Notes: generated from the sequence alone by a model not told the origin. Shown: positions 38,655 to 46,798, counted from the stretch's first letter. The stretch is 64,000 nt of DNA from Gilvimarinus algae (GCF_030518215.1 NZ_JAULRT010000035.1:248001-312000), one strand, 5' to 3'. Numbers and translations are program-made.

Positions 38655-41635
38655 TCCGCCGCACCTTATTCAAGCCTTATCCGCTCGCCATTGCCCTGGC
38701 GCTGGCCGCCTGTGGCCACAACCCGGTAGAGGACAGCGCGACCCTGGCCGATCTGCCCGAGGCCAGCATTCCGCGCCAGGACAAAGGCGTCACCGCTCAG
38801 GATCTGGCCCAGATTGAAGCCCAGTACCGCGCCGCCCTCATGGTCGCCACCGACCCGGGCGTGCGCCATCACATTCAGGTGCGCCTCGCCGATCTGGAAA
38901 TGGCGCGCAGCGAGCAGGCCCAGCAGGAGGCGCGCACCCTGACCGCGTTTTTCGCCGAGCCCATCGGCCACTACGAGGCGCTGGTGGCCGAGTACCAGAG
39001 CGCGCCCGGGCAATCGGTCGCCACCGCGCCGGACGCGCTCTACTACAAGCTCGCCAAGGCCTACGCGCTGGACGGCCACGACGCCAAGGCCGCCGCCACC
39101 CTGGATGAACTGGCCCGGCGCTTTCCCGACTCGCCCTATATTCACGAGGCCCAGTTCCGCCGCGCCGAGCGCGCCTTTGCCGCCGGCGATTACGAGCTCG
39201 CCGAGAACCTCTACCGCGCCGTGGCCGAAAGCCCCACCACCGCCTTTGCCGATAACGCCCTGTACATGCAGGGCTGGTCTGCCTACAAACAGGGGCAGTA
39301 CCAAAAGGCGCTGGCGAGTTTTACCCAGCTGCTGGACCAGCAGTTTGCCGACACGGTACTGCCCGGCCAGGTCGCCACCGCGCTTTCGCGCATGAGCCCC
39401 AACCAGCGCAATCTGGTGGAGGACACCTTGCGGGTGGTGAGCTTTACCTTCGCCAACCTCGACGGGCCGCTGTCCATTGCCGAGCAACAGCGCGAGATAG
39501 GCACACGCCCCTACCAGCATTTGCTCTACGACAATCTGGGCGAGCTCTACCTCACTCAGGAGCGCTATCTGGACAGCGCCGATACCTTTTCGCGCTTTGT
39601 CATCAACAACCCCGACTCGGACCTGGCGCCCGACTTTTCCATCCGCGAAATCGAGGTCTACCAGGCCGGCGGCTTTCCCTCGCTGGTGCTGCCCGCCAAG
39701 CAGGCCTATGTGGATCACTACGGCATCTACAGCCACTACTGGCAGGCCCGCGCCGGCATCACCGAGCCCGCCACCGGCCTGGCAGCGCGGCAAGAGGTGC
39801 GCAGCAAGCGCCCGCGCAATATGAGCAGCGAGGCGCTGGGCAAGCTGCGCCTCTACCTCGAAGAGCTGGCCCGCCATCACCACGCCGAGGCGCAAAAGCT
39901 CAAGCTGGCGCTCGACAAGCCGCCGGCCGAGGGTGAACTGGCGCCCTCGCGCGCGGACGTCAACCGCGCCTACGGCGATGCCGCCGAGCTCTATGAAGAA
40001 TTTATCCTCACCTTCCCGCTGGACGAGCGCGCCGGGGAGATGAACTTTTTAATGGCCGAGGCCTACAACGAGAGCGGCCGCACCATTGCCGCACTCGGCG
40101 CCTATGAAACCGTCGCCTTTGTCCGCCGCGACCCGGTCTACGGCGCCGATGCCGGTTACAGCTCGGTGCTGCTCACCCAGCAACTGATCGAGCGCTCCGA
40201 GGCGGGCGAGACCCTGCCGCTGGACACCCTGACCAAAGAGCCGGTGCAGAGCAAACTCTGGCAGTGGCAGGAGCGCAAAATCGACAACGCCATCAAATTT
40301 GCCGACACCTACCCAATGGACGAGCGCGCTGTCACCGTGCTCGCTCAGGCCGCCCCCGAGCTGCTCTACCAGGGCGATCTGGAGCGCGCCTCCGAGACCG
40401 CCCGCCGGGTCATCACCTGGCAACCGGTGGCGAGCGGCGAGCTGCTCTACAGCGCCTGGCTAACCCTCGGCCACTCGGAGTTTGAGCAGCAGCACTACGC
40501 CGATGCCGAGGCCGCCTACTGGCAGGCGCTGGAGCTGCACGCGCAGCACGGCCAGCAGGCGGGCTCGCCCAGCGCCGGTGATTTGCGCGAGCGCATTGCC
40601 GCCAGCATCTACCAGCAGGCGCAGCTGTCGCTGGCCGCCGGCGACACGGCCAGCGCCATCGACCAGCTGCTGCGCATTCACAACGAGCTGCCCAACACCA
40701 GCATCGCCGCCACCGCCCTGTTCGACGCAGGTCACAGCGCGCAAATGGCCGGCGATTACGCCCGGGCCGAGGCGCTGCTCGGCGAATTTGCCGCCAGCTA
40801 CCCGGCCCACGAGCTGGGCGCCCGGCTGCCGGCCAAGCTGATTGTGATTTACGAGGCCACGGGCGCCTGGGAAAAGGCCGCCGCCTTGCTGGTGGAACAA
40901 TCCGCCGCCAGCGACGACCCGGAGCTGGCGCGCCAGTCGCTGCTCACCGCCGCCGAGTACTACGACAAAGCCGACAACTGGGAGCAGGCGCGCAACCACT
41001 ACCGCGACTATGCCCACCGCTACCAAGAACCCGTGGGCGAACGCCTGGAAGTGGAAAAGCGCCTGTCCGAGCTCTACAGCCAGGTGGGCGATGCCGAGAG
41101 CCGCGACTTCTGGCTCAAGCGCATCGTCAGTACCGCCCGGCAAAACCCCACCGAGCGCAGCCGCTACCTCGGCGCCGAGGCGGCCACCACCCTGGCCGAG
41201 GCGCCTTACCACCGCTTTAAAAACATCGCCCTGACTCTGCCCATCAAGCAGAGTCTTGGCAACAAACGCGCCGCGCTTGAAGACGCCCTGGCCGCCCAAC
41301 AGCAGGTGCTGGATTTTAAAGTGGCCGAGTTCACCACCCGCGCCAACTTTTTTATCGGCGAGATCTACACCGGCCTCGCCCGCGACCTGATGAACTCCGA
41401 GCGGCCCGACAACCTCAACGCCCTGGAGCTTGAGCAGTACGATATTTTGCTCGAAGAGCAGGCCTACCCCTTTGAAGAAAAAGCCATCGACCTGCACGAG
41501 GCCAACGCCAAACGCAGCTGGCAGGGGCTGTTTGACGACTGGGTCGCCGCCAGTATCGACTCGCTGGCCAAGTTGCTGCCGGCGCGCTACGGCAAACAAG
41601 AGCAGACCGTGGAGGTGGCCCGTGAGATTCGTTAA
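38651..41635 (+). CDS. Very large TPR lipoprotein (Agl-Glt-like operon)
   Basis: 994 residues. The lipobox LALAAC is at about 16-21, with Gly at +2, which favours sorting to the outer membrane. The rest is almost all helical repeats of TPR type (DALYYKLAKAYALDGHDAKA; LYMQGWSAYKQGQYQKALAS; ARNHYRDYAHRYQE). It likely spans much of the periplasm as a scaffold between the ExbBD motor and the outer membrane. It overlaps neighbours by 4 bases upstream and 14 bases downstream. Confidence 0.8.
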   Translation: MIRRTLFKPYPLAIALALAACGHNPVEDSATLADLPEASIPRQDKGVTAQDLAQIEAQYRAALMVATDPGVRHHIQVRLADLEMARSEQAQQEARTLTAFFAEPIGHYEALVAEYQSAPGQSVATAPDALYYKLAKAYALDGHDAKAAATLDELARRFPDSPYIHEAQFRRAERAFAAGDYELAENLYRAVAESPTTAFADNALYMQGWSAYKQGQYQKALASFTQLLDQQFADTVLPGQVATALSRMSPNQRNLVEDTLRVVSFTFANLDGPLSIAEQQREIGTRPYQHLLYDNLGELYLTQERYLDSADTFSRFVINNPDSDLAPDFSIREIEVYQAGGFPSLVLPAKQAYVDHYGIYSHYWQARAGITEPATGLAARQEVRSKRPRNMSSEALGKLRLYLEELARHHHAEAQKLKLALDKPPAEGELAPSRADVNRAYGDAAELYEEFILTFPLDERAGEMNFLMAEAYNESGRTIAALGAYETVAFVRRDPVYGADAGYSSVLLTQQLIERSEAGETLPLDTLTKEPVQSKLWQWQERKIDNAIKFADTYPMDERAVTVLAQAAPELLYQGDLERASETARRVITWQPVASGELLYSAWLTLGHSEFEQQHYADAEAAYWQALELHAQHGQQAGSPSAGDLRERIAASIYQQAQLSLAAGDTASAIDQLLRIHNELPNTSIAATALFDAGHSAQMAGDYARAEALLGEFAASYPAHELGARLPAKLIVIYEATGAWEKAAALLVEQSAASDDPELARQSLLTAAEYYDKADNWEQARNHYRDYAHRYQEPVGERLEVEKRLSELYSQVGDAESRDFWLKRIVSTARQNPTERSRYLGAEAATTLAEAPYHRFKNIALTLPIKQSLGNKRAALEDALAAQQQVLDFKVAEFTTRANFFIGEIYTGLARDLMNSERPDNLNALELEQYDILLEEQAYPFEEKAIDLHEANAKRSWQGLFDDWVAASIDSLAKLLPARYGKQEQTVEVAREIR

Positions 41636-42311
41636 GCCGTTAGCGGCCGCCCTCATGCTGGCCTGGCTGGCGGGCTGCTCCTCCACACCGCCAGAGCCTC
41701 AGGCACCCACCGGTGAGCCAGAGGCCGGACAACCGCAAGGGCCCTTTAACGCGGCCCTGCCGCCGGGGCCTGTGACACTCAACCCCTACCTGGAAACGCC
41801 CGCCCCCAAGGTCGACAGCGCTACCCGCCAGCGCTTTGACCAGGCGCGCGAGCAGATGCAGCGCCAGCAGTGGAGCGAGGCGCGCCAGAGCCTGCAGAAT
41901 CTGGTGGCCGAGGCACCTGAACTGTCGGGCCCCTGGCTGAACCTGGGCATCGTCTGGGTACAATTGAACGAGCCGGGGCAGGCGAGGGCCGCCTTTAGCC
42001 GCGCGCTGGCCGCCAACCCCCTGAATGTGGATGCCTACAATCACCTGGCTGCCCTCGAGCGGCGCGAGGGTCACTTTGATGAGGCGCGCACCCTCTACCA
42101 GCAGGCGCTGGCGGTCTGGCCTCACTCCATTGCCACCCACAAGAACCTGGGGATTTTGCTGGATATTTACCTGGGCGAGTGGGACGAGGCGCTGCTGCAC
42201 TACGAGGCCGCCCAGTACCTGACCGAGCAGCGCGAGGGCGCGGCGGATGCGACACTGGCCGGCTGGATTATTGATCTCAAACGGCGCATGGCCGCCGGGG
42301 AGGGCGCGTGA
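41622..42311 (+). CDS. TPR lipoprotein (GltE-like candidate)
   Basis: 229 residues from a GTG at 41622, preceded by GGAGG with 7 bases spacing. The longer open frame from 41430 lies inside the previous gene. Lipobox LAWLAGC (Cys at about 18), then a Pro/Glu-rich stretch and three TPRs (about 90-205; GPWLNLGIVWVQLNEPGQARAAF, NPLNVDAYNHLAALERREGHFDEA). Small TPR outer-membrane lipoproteins such as GltE/AglT occur in Agl-Glt systems. It overlaps its neighbours on both sides. Confidence 0.78.
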   Translation: MRFVKPLAAALMLAWLAGCSSTPPEPQAPTGEPEAGQPQGPFNAALPPGPVTLNPYLETPAPKVDSATRQRFDQAREQMQRQQWSEARQSLQNLVAEAPELSGPWLNLGIVWVQLNEPGQARAAFSRALAANPLNVDAYNHLAALERREGHFDEARTLYQQALAVWPHSIATHKNLGILLDIYLGEWDEALLHYEAAQYLTEQREGAADATLAGWIIDLKRRMAAGEGA

Positions 42312-42637
42312 AAACCCCATGGATTGTGCTGGCCGCTCTGGCCCTGCCGCTCGCAGCGCAGGCGCAGGATGAGCGACTGGAAAGCACCATTACCGGCAAC
42401 CAGGAGCAGCCCCAGGTGCTGTATATCGTCCCCTGGCAAACCCCCGAGAGCCCCACGCTCAAGTATGATGTGGTGCGCGATCAGTCCGCGGCCGTGTACG
42501 AGCACCTGGAGCGCTCGGAGCTCAAGCGCGAGCTGAGCCTGCTGGACCCGGTTGAGCCGCTGCAGGAAAATCGCGCAAACAGCGAGCCCGTGGCGGCGGA
42601 AAGCACGGACGAGTCACAACCCGAATCGACTAACTGA
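42308..42637 (+). CDS. Small exported protein of the TPR-ExbBD operon
   Basis: 109 residues, GTG start overlapping the previous stop by 4 bases. Signal peptide MKTPWIVLAALALPLAAQA. The mature region has YIVPWQTPESPTLKYDVV, then an acidic tail rich in Glu and Ser. No family recognised. Operon position suggests an accessory periplasmic subunit. Confidence 0.7.
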   Translation: MKTPWIVLAALALPLAAQAQDERLESTITGNQEQPQVLYIVPWQTPESPTLKYDVVRDQSAAVYEHLERSELKRELSLLDPVEPLQENRANSEPVAAESTDESQPESTN

Positions 42638-42698
42638 GGCATAATGCGCCGATAGCCGACTCATCGGCGCGCGGCGAGCAACACACAAGGTAAACACT

Positions 42699-43373
42699 AT
42701 GGACTTTTTCACCACACTGGTGCGCTTCTTCCAAAACGGCGGACCCTTTATGTACCCCATTGCCCTGGTACTGCTGGTCGGCCTGGTTATCGCCATCGAA
42801 CGCTACCTGGTGCTCAGCGCCGCCAAGCGCGCCAATGCCCAGGCGTTTAACCGCGTCATGCCGCTTTTGAAAAAACGCGACTACCAGGGCGCCGTCTCCC
42901 TCGGCCGCTCCAGCGATGCGCCCATTGCCCGCATTGTCGCCGCCGGCGTCTCGCGCATGGGTCAGTCGGGCAACCGCGACGACATTGAACTGGCCATGGA
43001 AGAAGGCGTGCTCGAGGCCATGCCGCGGCTGGAAAAGCGCACGCCTTATCTGGCCACCCTGGCCAATATCGCCACGCTGCTCGGCCTGCTGGGTACCATC
43101 ATCGGCCTGATCGCCGCCTTTACCGCCGTGGCCGAAGCCGACCCGGCCGAAAAAGCCACGCTCTTGTCCAACAGTATTTCGGTGGCCATGAACACCACCG
43201 CCTTTGGCCTGATCTCCGCGATTCCGCTGTTGCTGTTTCACGCCATGCTGCAAACCAAAACCACAGAGCTGGTGGACTCGCTGGAAATGACCGGGGTGAA
43301 ATGCCTGAACCTGCTCACCGGCAGCGCCCCGGCCAAACCCGCCGCGCCTGTTGCCCCCAAGGCCGGCGTCTAA
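42699..43373 (+). CDS. MotA/TolQ/ExbB proton channel protein
   Basis: 224 residues. Three hydrophobic helices: about 17-38 (PFMYPIALVLLVGLVIAIER), about 122-145 (IATLLGLLGTIIGLIAAF) and about 165-185 (SVAMNTTAFGLISAIPLLL). The GLLGTIIGLI and TAFGLISAIP signatures are those of the ExbB/TolQ family. It would form the ion channel that energises the TonB/AgmX-like protein. One such protein with two ExbD-like partners matches the AglR-AglQ-AglS motor arrangement. Confidence 0.92.
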   Translation: MDFFTTLVRFFQNGGPFMYPIALVLLVGLVIAIERYLVLSAAKRANAQAFNRVMPLLKKRDYQGAVSLGRSSDAPIARIVAAGVSRMGQSGNRDDIELAMEEGVLEAMPRLEKRTPYLATLANIATLLGLLGTIIGLIAAFTAVAEADPAEKATLLSNSISVAMNTTAFGLISAIPLLLFHAMLQTKTTELVDSLEMTGVKCLNLLTGSAPAKPAAPVAPKAGV

Positions 43374-43382
43374 GGCAGGCCC

Positions 43383-43985
43383 ATGCGCTTTAGACGACGG
43401 CGCCACAACGAGGAAGCCGAGCTCAACATCACCTCCTTTATGAATCTGATGATCGTATTGGTGCCGGTGCTGTTGTTGAGCATGGTGTTCTCGCGCATTA
43501 CCGTGCTGGAGCTGAATCTGCCCGACTCGGCCTCAAGCGCCAGCGCGGAAGATGCCGAAGACATGGACTTTCTCGAAGTGGTCATCTACCCCGACTACCT
43601 GGGCATTAATCACCCGGCGGGCAACCGCGCCTTTTCCGTGTGCCCGCACACCGACGGCGACAACGCCGGCCAACACCACTATGGCCAACTCACCGAGGCG
43701 CTCCAGCAAATCAAGTTGCGCCTGGAAGACGAATACCAGATCGAGAAAAACGACATTGTCCTGCTCGCCCAGCCGGACACCGATTACCAGACCATCGTCA
43801 GCACCATGGACGCGGTGCGCTCGTTCAAGGCGGTGGTAGCCGCCAACCTGGTGGACGCCTCGCTCTTCCCGGAAATTTCCCTGGGCGATGCCCCGGTCAA
43901 CGACCCGCTGATCGATCAGGTGCCTTGCGATAACGGCGCGGCCAATGGCGCAGAAGCCGGCTCAGACACACGAGGTGCGCCATGA
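43383..43985 (+). CDS. ExbD/TolR-like protein 1, with Asn at the proton-Asp position
   Basis: 200 residues. A basic N-terminus (MRFRRRRHNEEAEL) and one helix at about 14-37 are followed by a periplasmic domain. In the helix, NITSFMNLMIVLVPVLLL aligns with the ExbD/TolR pattern in which an Asp takes part in proton transfer; that position is Asn21. The periplasmic domain has an inserted Cys-bearing loop (FSVCPHTDGDN). It overlaps the second ExbD-like gene by 4 bases. Confidence 0.88.
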   Translation: MRFRRRRHNEEAELNITSFMNLMIVLVPVLLLSMVFSRITVLELNLPDSASSASAEDAEDMDFLEVVIYPDYLGINHPAGNRAFSVCPHTDGDNAGQHHYGQLTEALQQIKLRLEDEYQIEKNDIVLLAQPDTDYQTIVSTMDAVRSFKAVVAANLVDASLFPEISLGDAPVNDPLIDQVPCDNGAANGAEAGSDTRGAP

Positions 43986-44503
43986 AGCAATCGCTGCGCG
44001 CCAAGCGCATGGCCAAGCACCACCGCCGCAACCAGAATGTGCCCAAGCTCAATCTGGTCTCACTGATGGATATCTTCACCATCCTCGTGTTCTTCTTGCT
44101 GGTGAACTCCTCCGACGTCGAGGTGCTCACCAACGACAAGTCCATCAAGCTGCCGGCCTCCATTGCCGACACTGTGCCCGAAACCACCTTGGTGGTCATG
44201 GTCAACGATCAAAATATCCTCGTCGGCGGCCGCCCGGTCACCGACATTGCCAGCATTGGCGAAGACCCGGAAATTGCGCCGCTGCTTGAAGAGCTGCAGT
44301 ACCGCGCCTCGCGCCGCAACATCACCGCCGAGCAACAGGCCAATGGCTTGCCCATTACCATCATGGGCGATAAAGCCATCCCCTACACCCTGCTCAAGCA
44401 AGTGATGAACACCTGCGCCCAGGCCGGCTATCGCGACATCGCCCTGGCCGTGAGCCAGCAAGCCGACAAGCGCGGCGACAACGCCACGGAGGCCGCGCAG
44501 TAA
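43982..44503 (+). CDS. ExbD/TolR-like protein 2, with conserved Asp
   Basis: 173 residues. The basic N-terminus is followed by one helix (about 25-45, LVSLMDIFTILVFFLLV) carrying Asp30 at the proton-transfer position, and by a periplasmic ExbD domain ending at about residue 165 (ITIMGDKAIPYTLLKQVMNTCAQAGY). It overlaps the TonB/AgmX-like gene by one base. It would be the proton-active partner of the channel. Confidence 0.92.
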   Translation: MKQSLRAKRMAKHHRRNQNVPKLNLVSLMDIFTILVFFLLVNSSDVEVLTNDKSIKLPASIADTVPETTLVVMVNDQNILVGGRPVTDIASIGEDPEIAPLLEELQYRASRRNITAEQQANGLPITIMGDKAIPYTLLKQVMNTCAQAGYRDIALAVSQQADKRGDNATEAAQ

Positions 44504-45471
44504 TGGCCCACCGTGAGCAAGACACACTGGCATCGCCCTTTGATCGCAGCGCCGCCGACGACTCGCGCTTTGGCAAACTGCTGGTGGGCGCCTTTGTGGT
44601 CTTTGCCCTGCTGGGCATTGCCGTGCCGCTGATCTCCGTGCCGGAGATTGAGCGCGAAGAAAAAGAAAAACTGCCGCCGCAACTGGCGCGGGTGCTGTTG
44701 GAAAAAGAAGAGATTCCACCGCCGCCTCCGCCCCCCGAACCAGAACCGGAGCCCGAGCCGGAAGAACCCGAGCCCGAACCGGAGCCCGAAGAACCGCCGG
44801 AACCCGAACCGGAAGTCACGCCCGAGCCGGAACCCGAGCCCGAACCTATTACCGAGGTGGACCAGGCGCGCGAGGTGGCCAAGGTCAGCGGTGTGCTGCA
44901 GTTTCAGGATGCCCTGGCGGACATGCGCGAGGCCATTAACACCGAGGCGCTCGCCAGCGAAGACATCACCCGCGGGCAGGCCGAGGCCGAGCGGGTCGAG
45001 CGCAACCTGATCACCAGCAATGCCGAGGCCGACAGCGGCGGCATCAACACCGCCGCGCTCTCCACCGACACCGCCGGTGTCGCCCTCTCGGGCCGCGAGA
45101 CCACCCAGGTGGAAAGCCCGCTCGGCGGCAGTGACGCCGTGGCCAGCGCCAACCGCGAACCGGCGCGCGCGCCGGGTGAGCGCACGGATGAAGAGATTCG
45201 CAAGGTGATGAGTCAGCACGCCAGCGCGCTGGATCGCTACTACCGCCGCGCCCTGCGCAGCAACCCGGCGCTGCAGGGTAAGGTGGTGTTAAAGCTGGTG
45301 ATCAACCCCGACGGGACATTAGCCGATGTGAGTATCGTCAGCTCCGGGCTGAACGATCCGGATCTGGAAGCCAAGGTGTTGGCAAGGGTTCAGTTGATTA
45401 CCTTCCCGGCGCGGCAGAATGTGGCGGTGACCACGCGGAATTATACGTTGAATTTTTTGCCACAACTTTAG
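44503..45471 (+). CDS. TonB/AgmX-like energy transducer with Pro-Glu linker
   Basis: 322 residues. One transmembrane helix at about 25-46 (KLLVGAFVVFALLGIAVPLI). An uninterrupted Pro/Glu linker of about 55 residues (65-120, PPPPPPEPEPEPEPEEP type) follows, then a middle region with little pattern, and a C-terminal AgmX/PglI or TonB-like domain (about 230-322, ALDRYYRRALRSNPALQGKV; NPDGTLADVSIVSS). The extended linker can cross the periplasm. It is the last gene of the operon, next to the repeat element at 45479. Confidence 0.88.
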   Translation: MAHREQDTLASPFDRSAADDSRFGKLLVGAFVVFALLGIAVPLISVPEIEREEKEKLPPQLARVLLEKEEIPPPPPPPEPEPEPEPEEPEPEPEPEEPPEPEPEVTPEPEPEPEPITEVDQAREVAKVSGVLQFQDALADMREAINTEALASEDITRGQAEAERVERNLITSNAEADSGGINTAALSTDTAGVALSGRETTQVESPLGGSDAVASANREPARAPGERTDEEIRKVMSQHASALDRYYRRALRSNPALQGKVVLKLVINPDGTLADVSIVSSGLNDPDLEAKVLARVQLITFPARQNVAVTTRNYTLNFLPQL

Positions 45472-45478
45472 GTGGGGT

Positions 45479-45706
45479 GCCCGGGTCGCCGGGCGGGCGA
45501 GGTACTTTTTAAGGGTAAAAAGTACCCAAAAACCCTTCCCCGGAGATCCCGCCCTTCGGGTTCCCTCACTCCAGCCTGTTTTTGCGGGCCGCATCGACAA
45601 GCCGTCCCTGGCTTGACGATGCTTGTGCGCACGTCCTGTGCACGTACCCACAAAAAGCAGACTTTCGTTCGGCGGGCTCTACGGGGCCAAAAGCGGCACT
45701 TCGTAG
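45479..45706 (+). repeat. Dispersed repeat copy 1 (left end of the element)
   Basis: Shares three blocks in order with copy 3 at 46866-47060: the GCCCGGGTCGCCGGGCGGGC head with GGTACTTTTT/AAAAAGTACC, a GGGTTCCC...CTCCAG...CTGTTTTT block, and a CTCTACGGGG...AAAAGCGGCACTTCG tail. Its first 96 bp are the left inverted repeat of the element. Confidence 0.75.
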
Positions 45707-45896
45707 TTGCATCTAGAATCAACTCCCTTATGCGAGAGACATCTTTAAGTTGGGTGGTATTAAGTTATAAAGTTTTTTCAGGGTCACAGACATGGATACA
45801 ACTGGGGTTTTCGTCTCTTTCACACTTACGCTGAGCAAGTATATTTGCTCTACAACGTGACCTCTTTTGCCCCGTTTACATCTAGGCCGAGTGGAG

Positions 45897-45984
45897 ATCG
45901 ATTTTAGCGGGTAAGCAAACAGGAGGTTTGCGCAAGCATCAACACGCCAGGGATGGCGTGTTGATGCGGCCCGCTAAAATCGAT
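45897..45984. repeat. Perfect three-way-junction palindrome
   Basis: Outer arms of 15 bp are exact (45897-45911 with 45970-45984, ATCGATTTTAGCGGG). Inside are two further perfect hairpins: 6 bp GCAAAC/GTTTGC (45915-45931) and 14 bp GCATCAACACGCCA/TGGCGTGTTGATGC with loop GGGA (45936-45967). Such a fold could be a cruciform DNA site or a structured RNA. It is centred toward the right end of the MITE-like element. Confidence 0.8.
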
Positions 45985-46081
45985 TGGAAGGAGGGAACCC
46001 AAAGGGCCAGATGTTGGGGCGCGGCTTTTGGGTACTTTTGGCCAAGACCAAAAGTACCTCGCAACGCCCGGCGACTCGGGC
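45984..46081 (-). repeat. Dispersed repeat copy 2, inverted (right end of the element)
   Basis: Reverse complement of the first 96 bp of copy 1, including the CGCCCGGCGACTCGGGC end and the GGTACTTTTGG/CCAAAAGTACC hairpin (46031-46058). A run of seven A follows at 46084-46090, so on the minus strand the hairpin could act in termination, but its distance from the run makes this doubtful. Confidence 0.75.
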
Positions 46082-46204
46082 ATAAAAAAAGGCCAGCTCT
46101 ATCCTAAGCAACATCGGTTATAAGTAAAAAATCAAAACCACTTAACCGGAGCCGATTGAAAGGCCTTCTGTACTCAAATTCTCGGCTAGCCACAGTACAA
46201 ATAA

Positions 46205-46260
46205 TATACAGCGCCACGCCGCTCAGATATACTGAGAACCTTTTAGAACCTTGGAGAACC
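46205..46260 (+). promoter_or_regulatory. Promoter and three 10-bp operator iterons of the toxin-antitoxin module
   Basis: A -35-like TATACA (46205-46210) and a -10 TATACT (46228-46233) are 17 bases apart. Directly after, AGAACC occurs three times at exact 10-base spacing (46235, 46245, 46255), ending 3 bases before the antitoxin ATG. One-helical-turn direct repeats over the start of transcription are what ribbon-helix-helix antitoxins bind for autoregulation. Confidence 0.65.
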
Positions 46261-46263
46261 TCA

Positions 46264-46512
46264 ATGTCTCTTAAAGCGACGTCGGTAAGGCTGGATGATG
46301 AGACTCTGGCCCGAATCGGGCAGATGGCGGAAGCGATGGACAGACCGCGGGCCTGGTTAATGGCCGAGGCCATCAAGCAGTATGTCGCCCGAGAGGAATG
46401 GTTTATCCACGAGGTGGAGCAAGGTGTCGCCGCCGCTGACGCCAACCGCCTGATCGACCATACGGACTTAAAAGCCCGCTGGGAGGCAAAGCGTGCGGCT
46501 AAAATGGACTGA
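46264..46512 (+). CDS. Ribbon-helix-helix antitoxin (CopG/ParD type)
   Basis: 82 residues from the ATG at 46264; the upstream open frame to 46156 would include the operator repeats. The N-terminus SLKATSVRLDDETLARIGQMAEAMDRPRAWLMAEAIKQYV has a beta strand then two helices, the RHH DNA-binding fold. The C-terminal helix (AREEWFIHEVEQGVAAADANR) would wrap the toxin. It overlaps the toxin gene by 20 bases. The two form a type II module. Confidence 0.9.
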   Translation: MSLKATSVRLDDETLARIGQMAEAMDRPRAWLMAEAIKQYVAREEWFIHEVEQGVAAADANRLIDHTDLKARWEAKRAAKMD

Positions 46513-46798
46513 TCTGGCGGCGCAGGACTTAGAGCAAATAAAGTGGCATATCGCCGAAGAGAGCGACCCGGCGCTTGCAATTGAGGTGGTCCTTTCGATT
46601 ATCAACACCGCTGAGCTGATTCTTTCCCAGCACCCCCGTGCGGGTCGGCAGGGCCGCGTTAGAAATACCCGAGAACTCGTCATTGACGGTTTGCCATTTG
46701 TGGTTGTTTACCGCGAAGCGGGCGGTGGTGTTGAGGTGCTGAGAACCCTGCACAGTTCTCAGCAATGGCCGGGTAATAAGGGGCGCGAGTTGAGTTAA
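46493..46798 (+). CDS. ParE/RelE-family toxin
   Basis: 101 residues, GTG start inside the antitoxin gene. The fold pattern LKWTDLAAQDLEQIKWHIAEES, then HPRAGRQGRVRNTRELVIDGLPFVVVYR and VLRTLHSSQQWP, is typical of the RelE/ParE superfamily and closest to ParE-like gyrase inhibitors by eye. Whether it poisons gyrase or cuts mRNA cannot be decided here. The module lies between inverted copies 2 and 3 of the dispersed repeat. Confidence 0.9.
   Translation: MRLKWTDLAAQDLEQIKWHIAEESDPALAIEVVLSIINTAELILSQHPRAGRQGRVRNTRELVIDGLPFVVVYREAGGGVEVLRTLHSSQQWPGNKGRELS

Larger units (their letters stand above)
45479..46081. mobile_element. MITE-like non-autonomous element with long inverted repeats
   Basis: The left end (about 45479-45574) and right end (about 45984-46081) are near-identical in inverted orientation over about 96 bp, with matching blocks GCCCGGGTCGCCGGGCG, GGTACTTTTT and GAGGGAACCC. 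Each end has its own GGTAC...GTACC hairpin. The inside holds a perfect three-way-junction palindrome and no credible coding sequence. Terminal inverted repeats without a transposase suggest a MITE or a large intergenic repeat. Target-site duplications were not established. Confidence 0.5.

Noticed and set aside
40460-41686. 408-residue minus-strand frame over the large TPR lipoprotein
   Set aside because: High-G+C antisense shadow; the plus strand has the lipobox, TPR repeats and operon overlaps.
44736-44860. DNA tandem repeat in the TonB-like gene
   Set aside because: Explained by the Pro-Glu coding linker; codons vary and the frame is maintained.
46104-46580. 158-residue minus-strand frame over the toxin-antitoxin genes
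   Set aside because: It is antisense to a clear RHH antitoxin and ParE toxin with operator and promoter; composition is that of a shadow frame.
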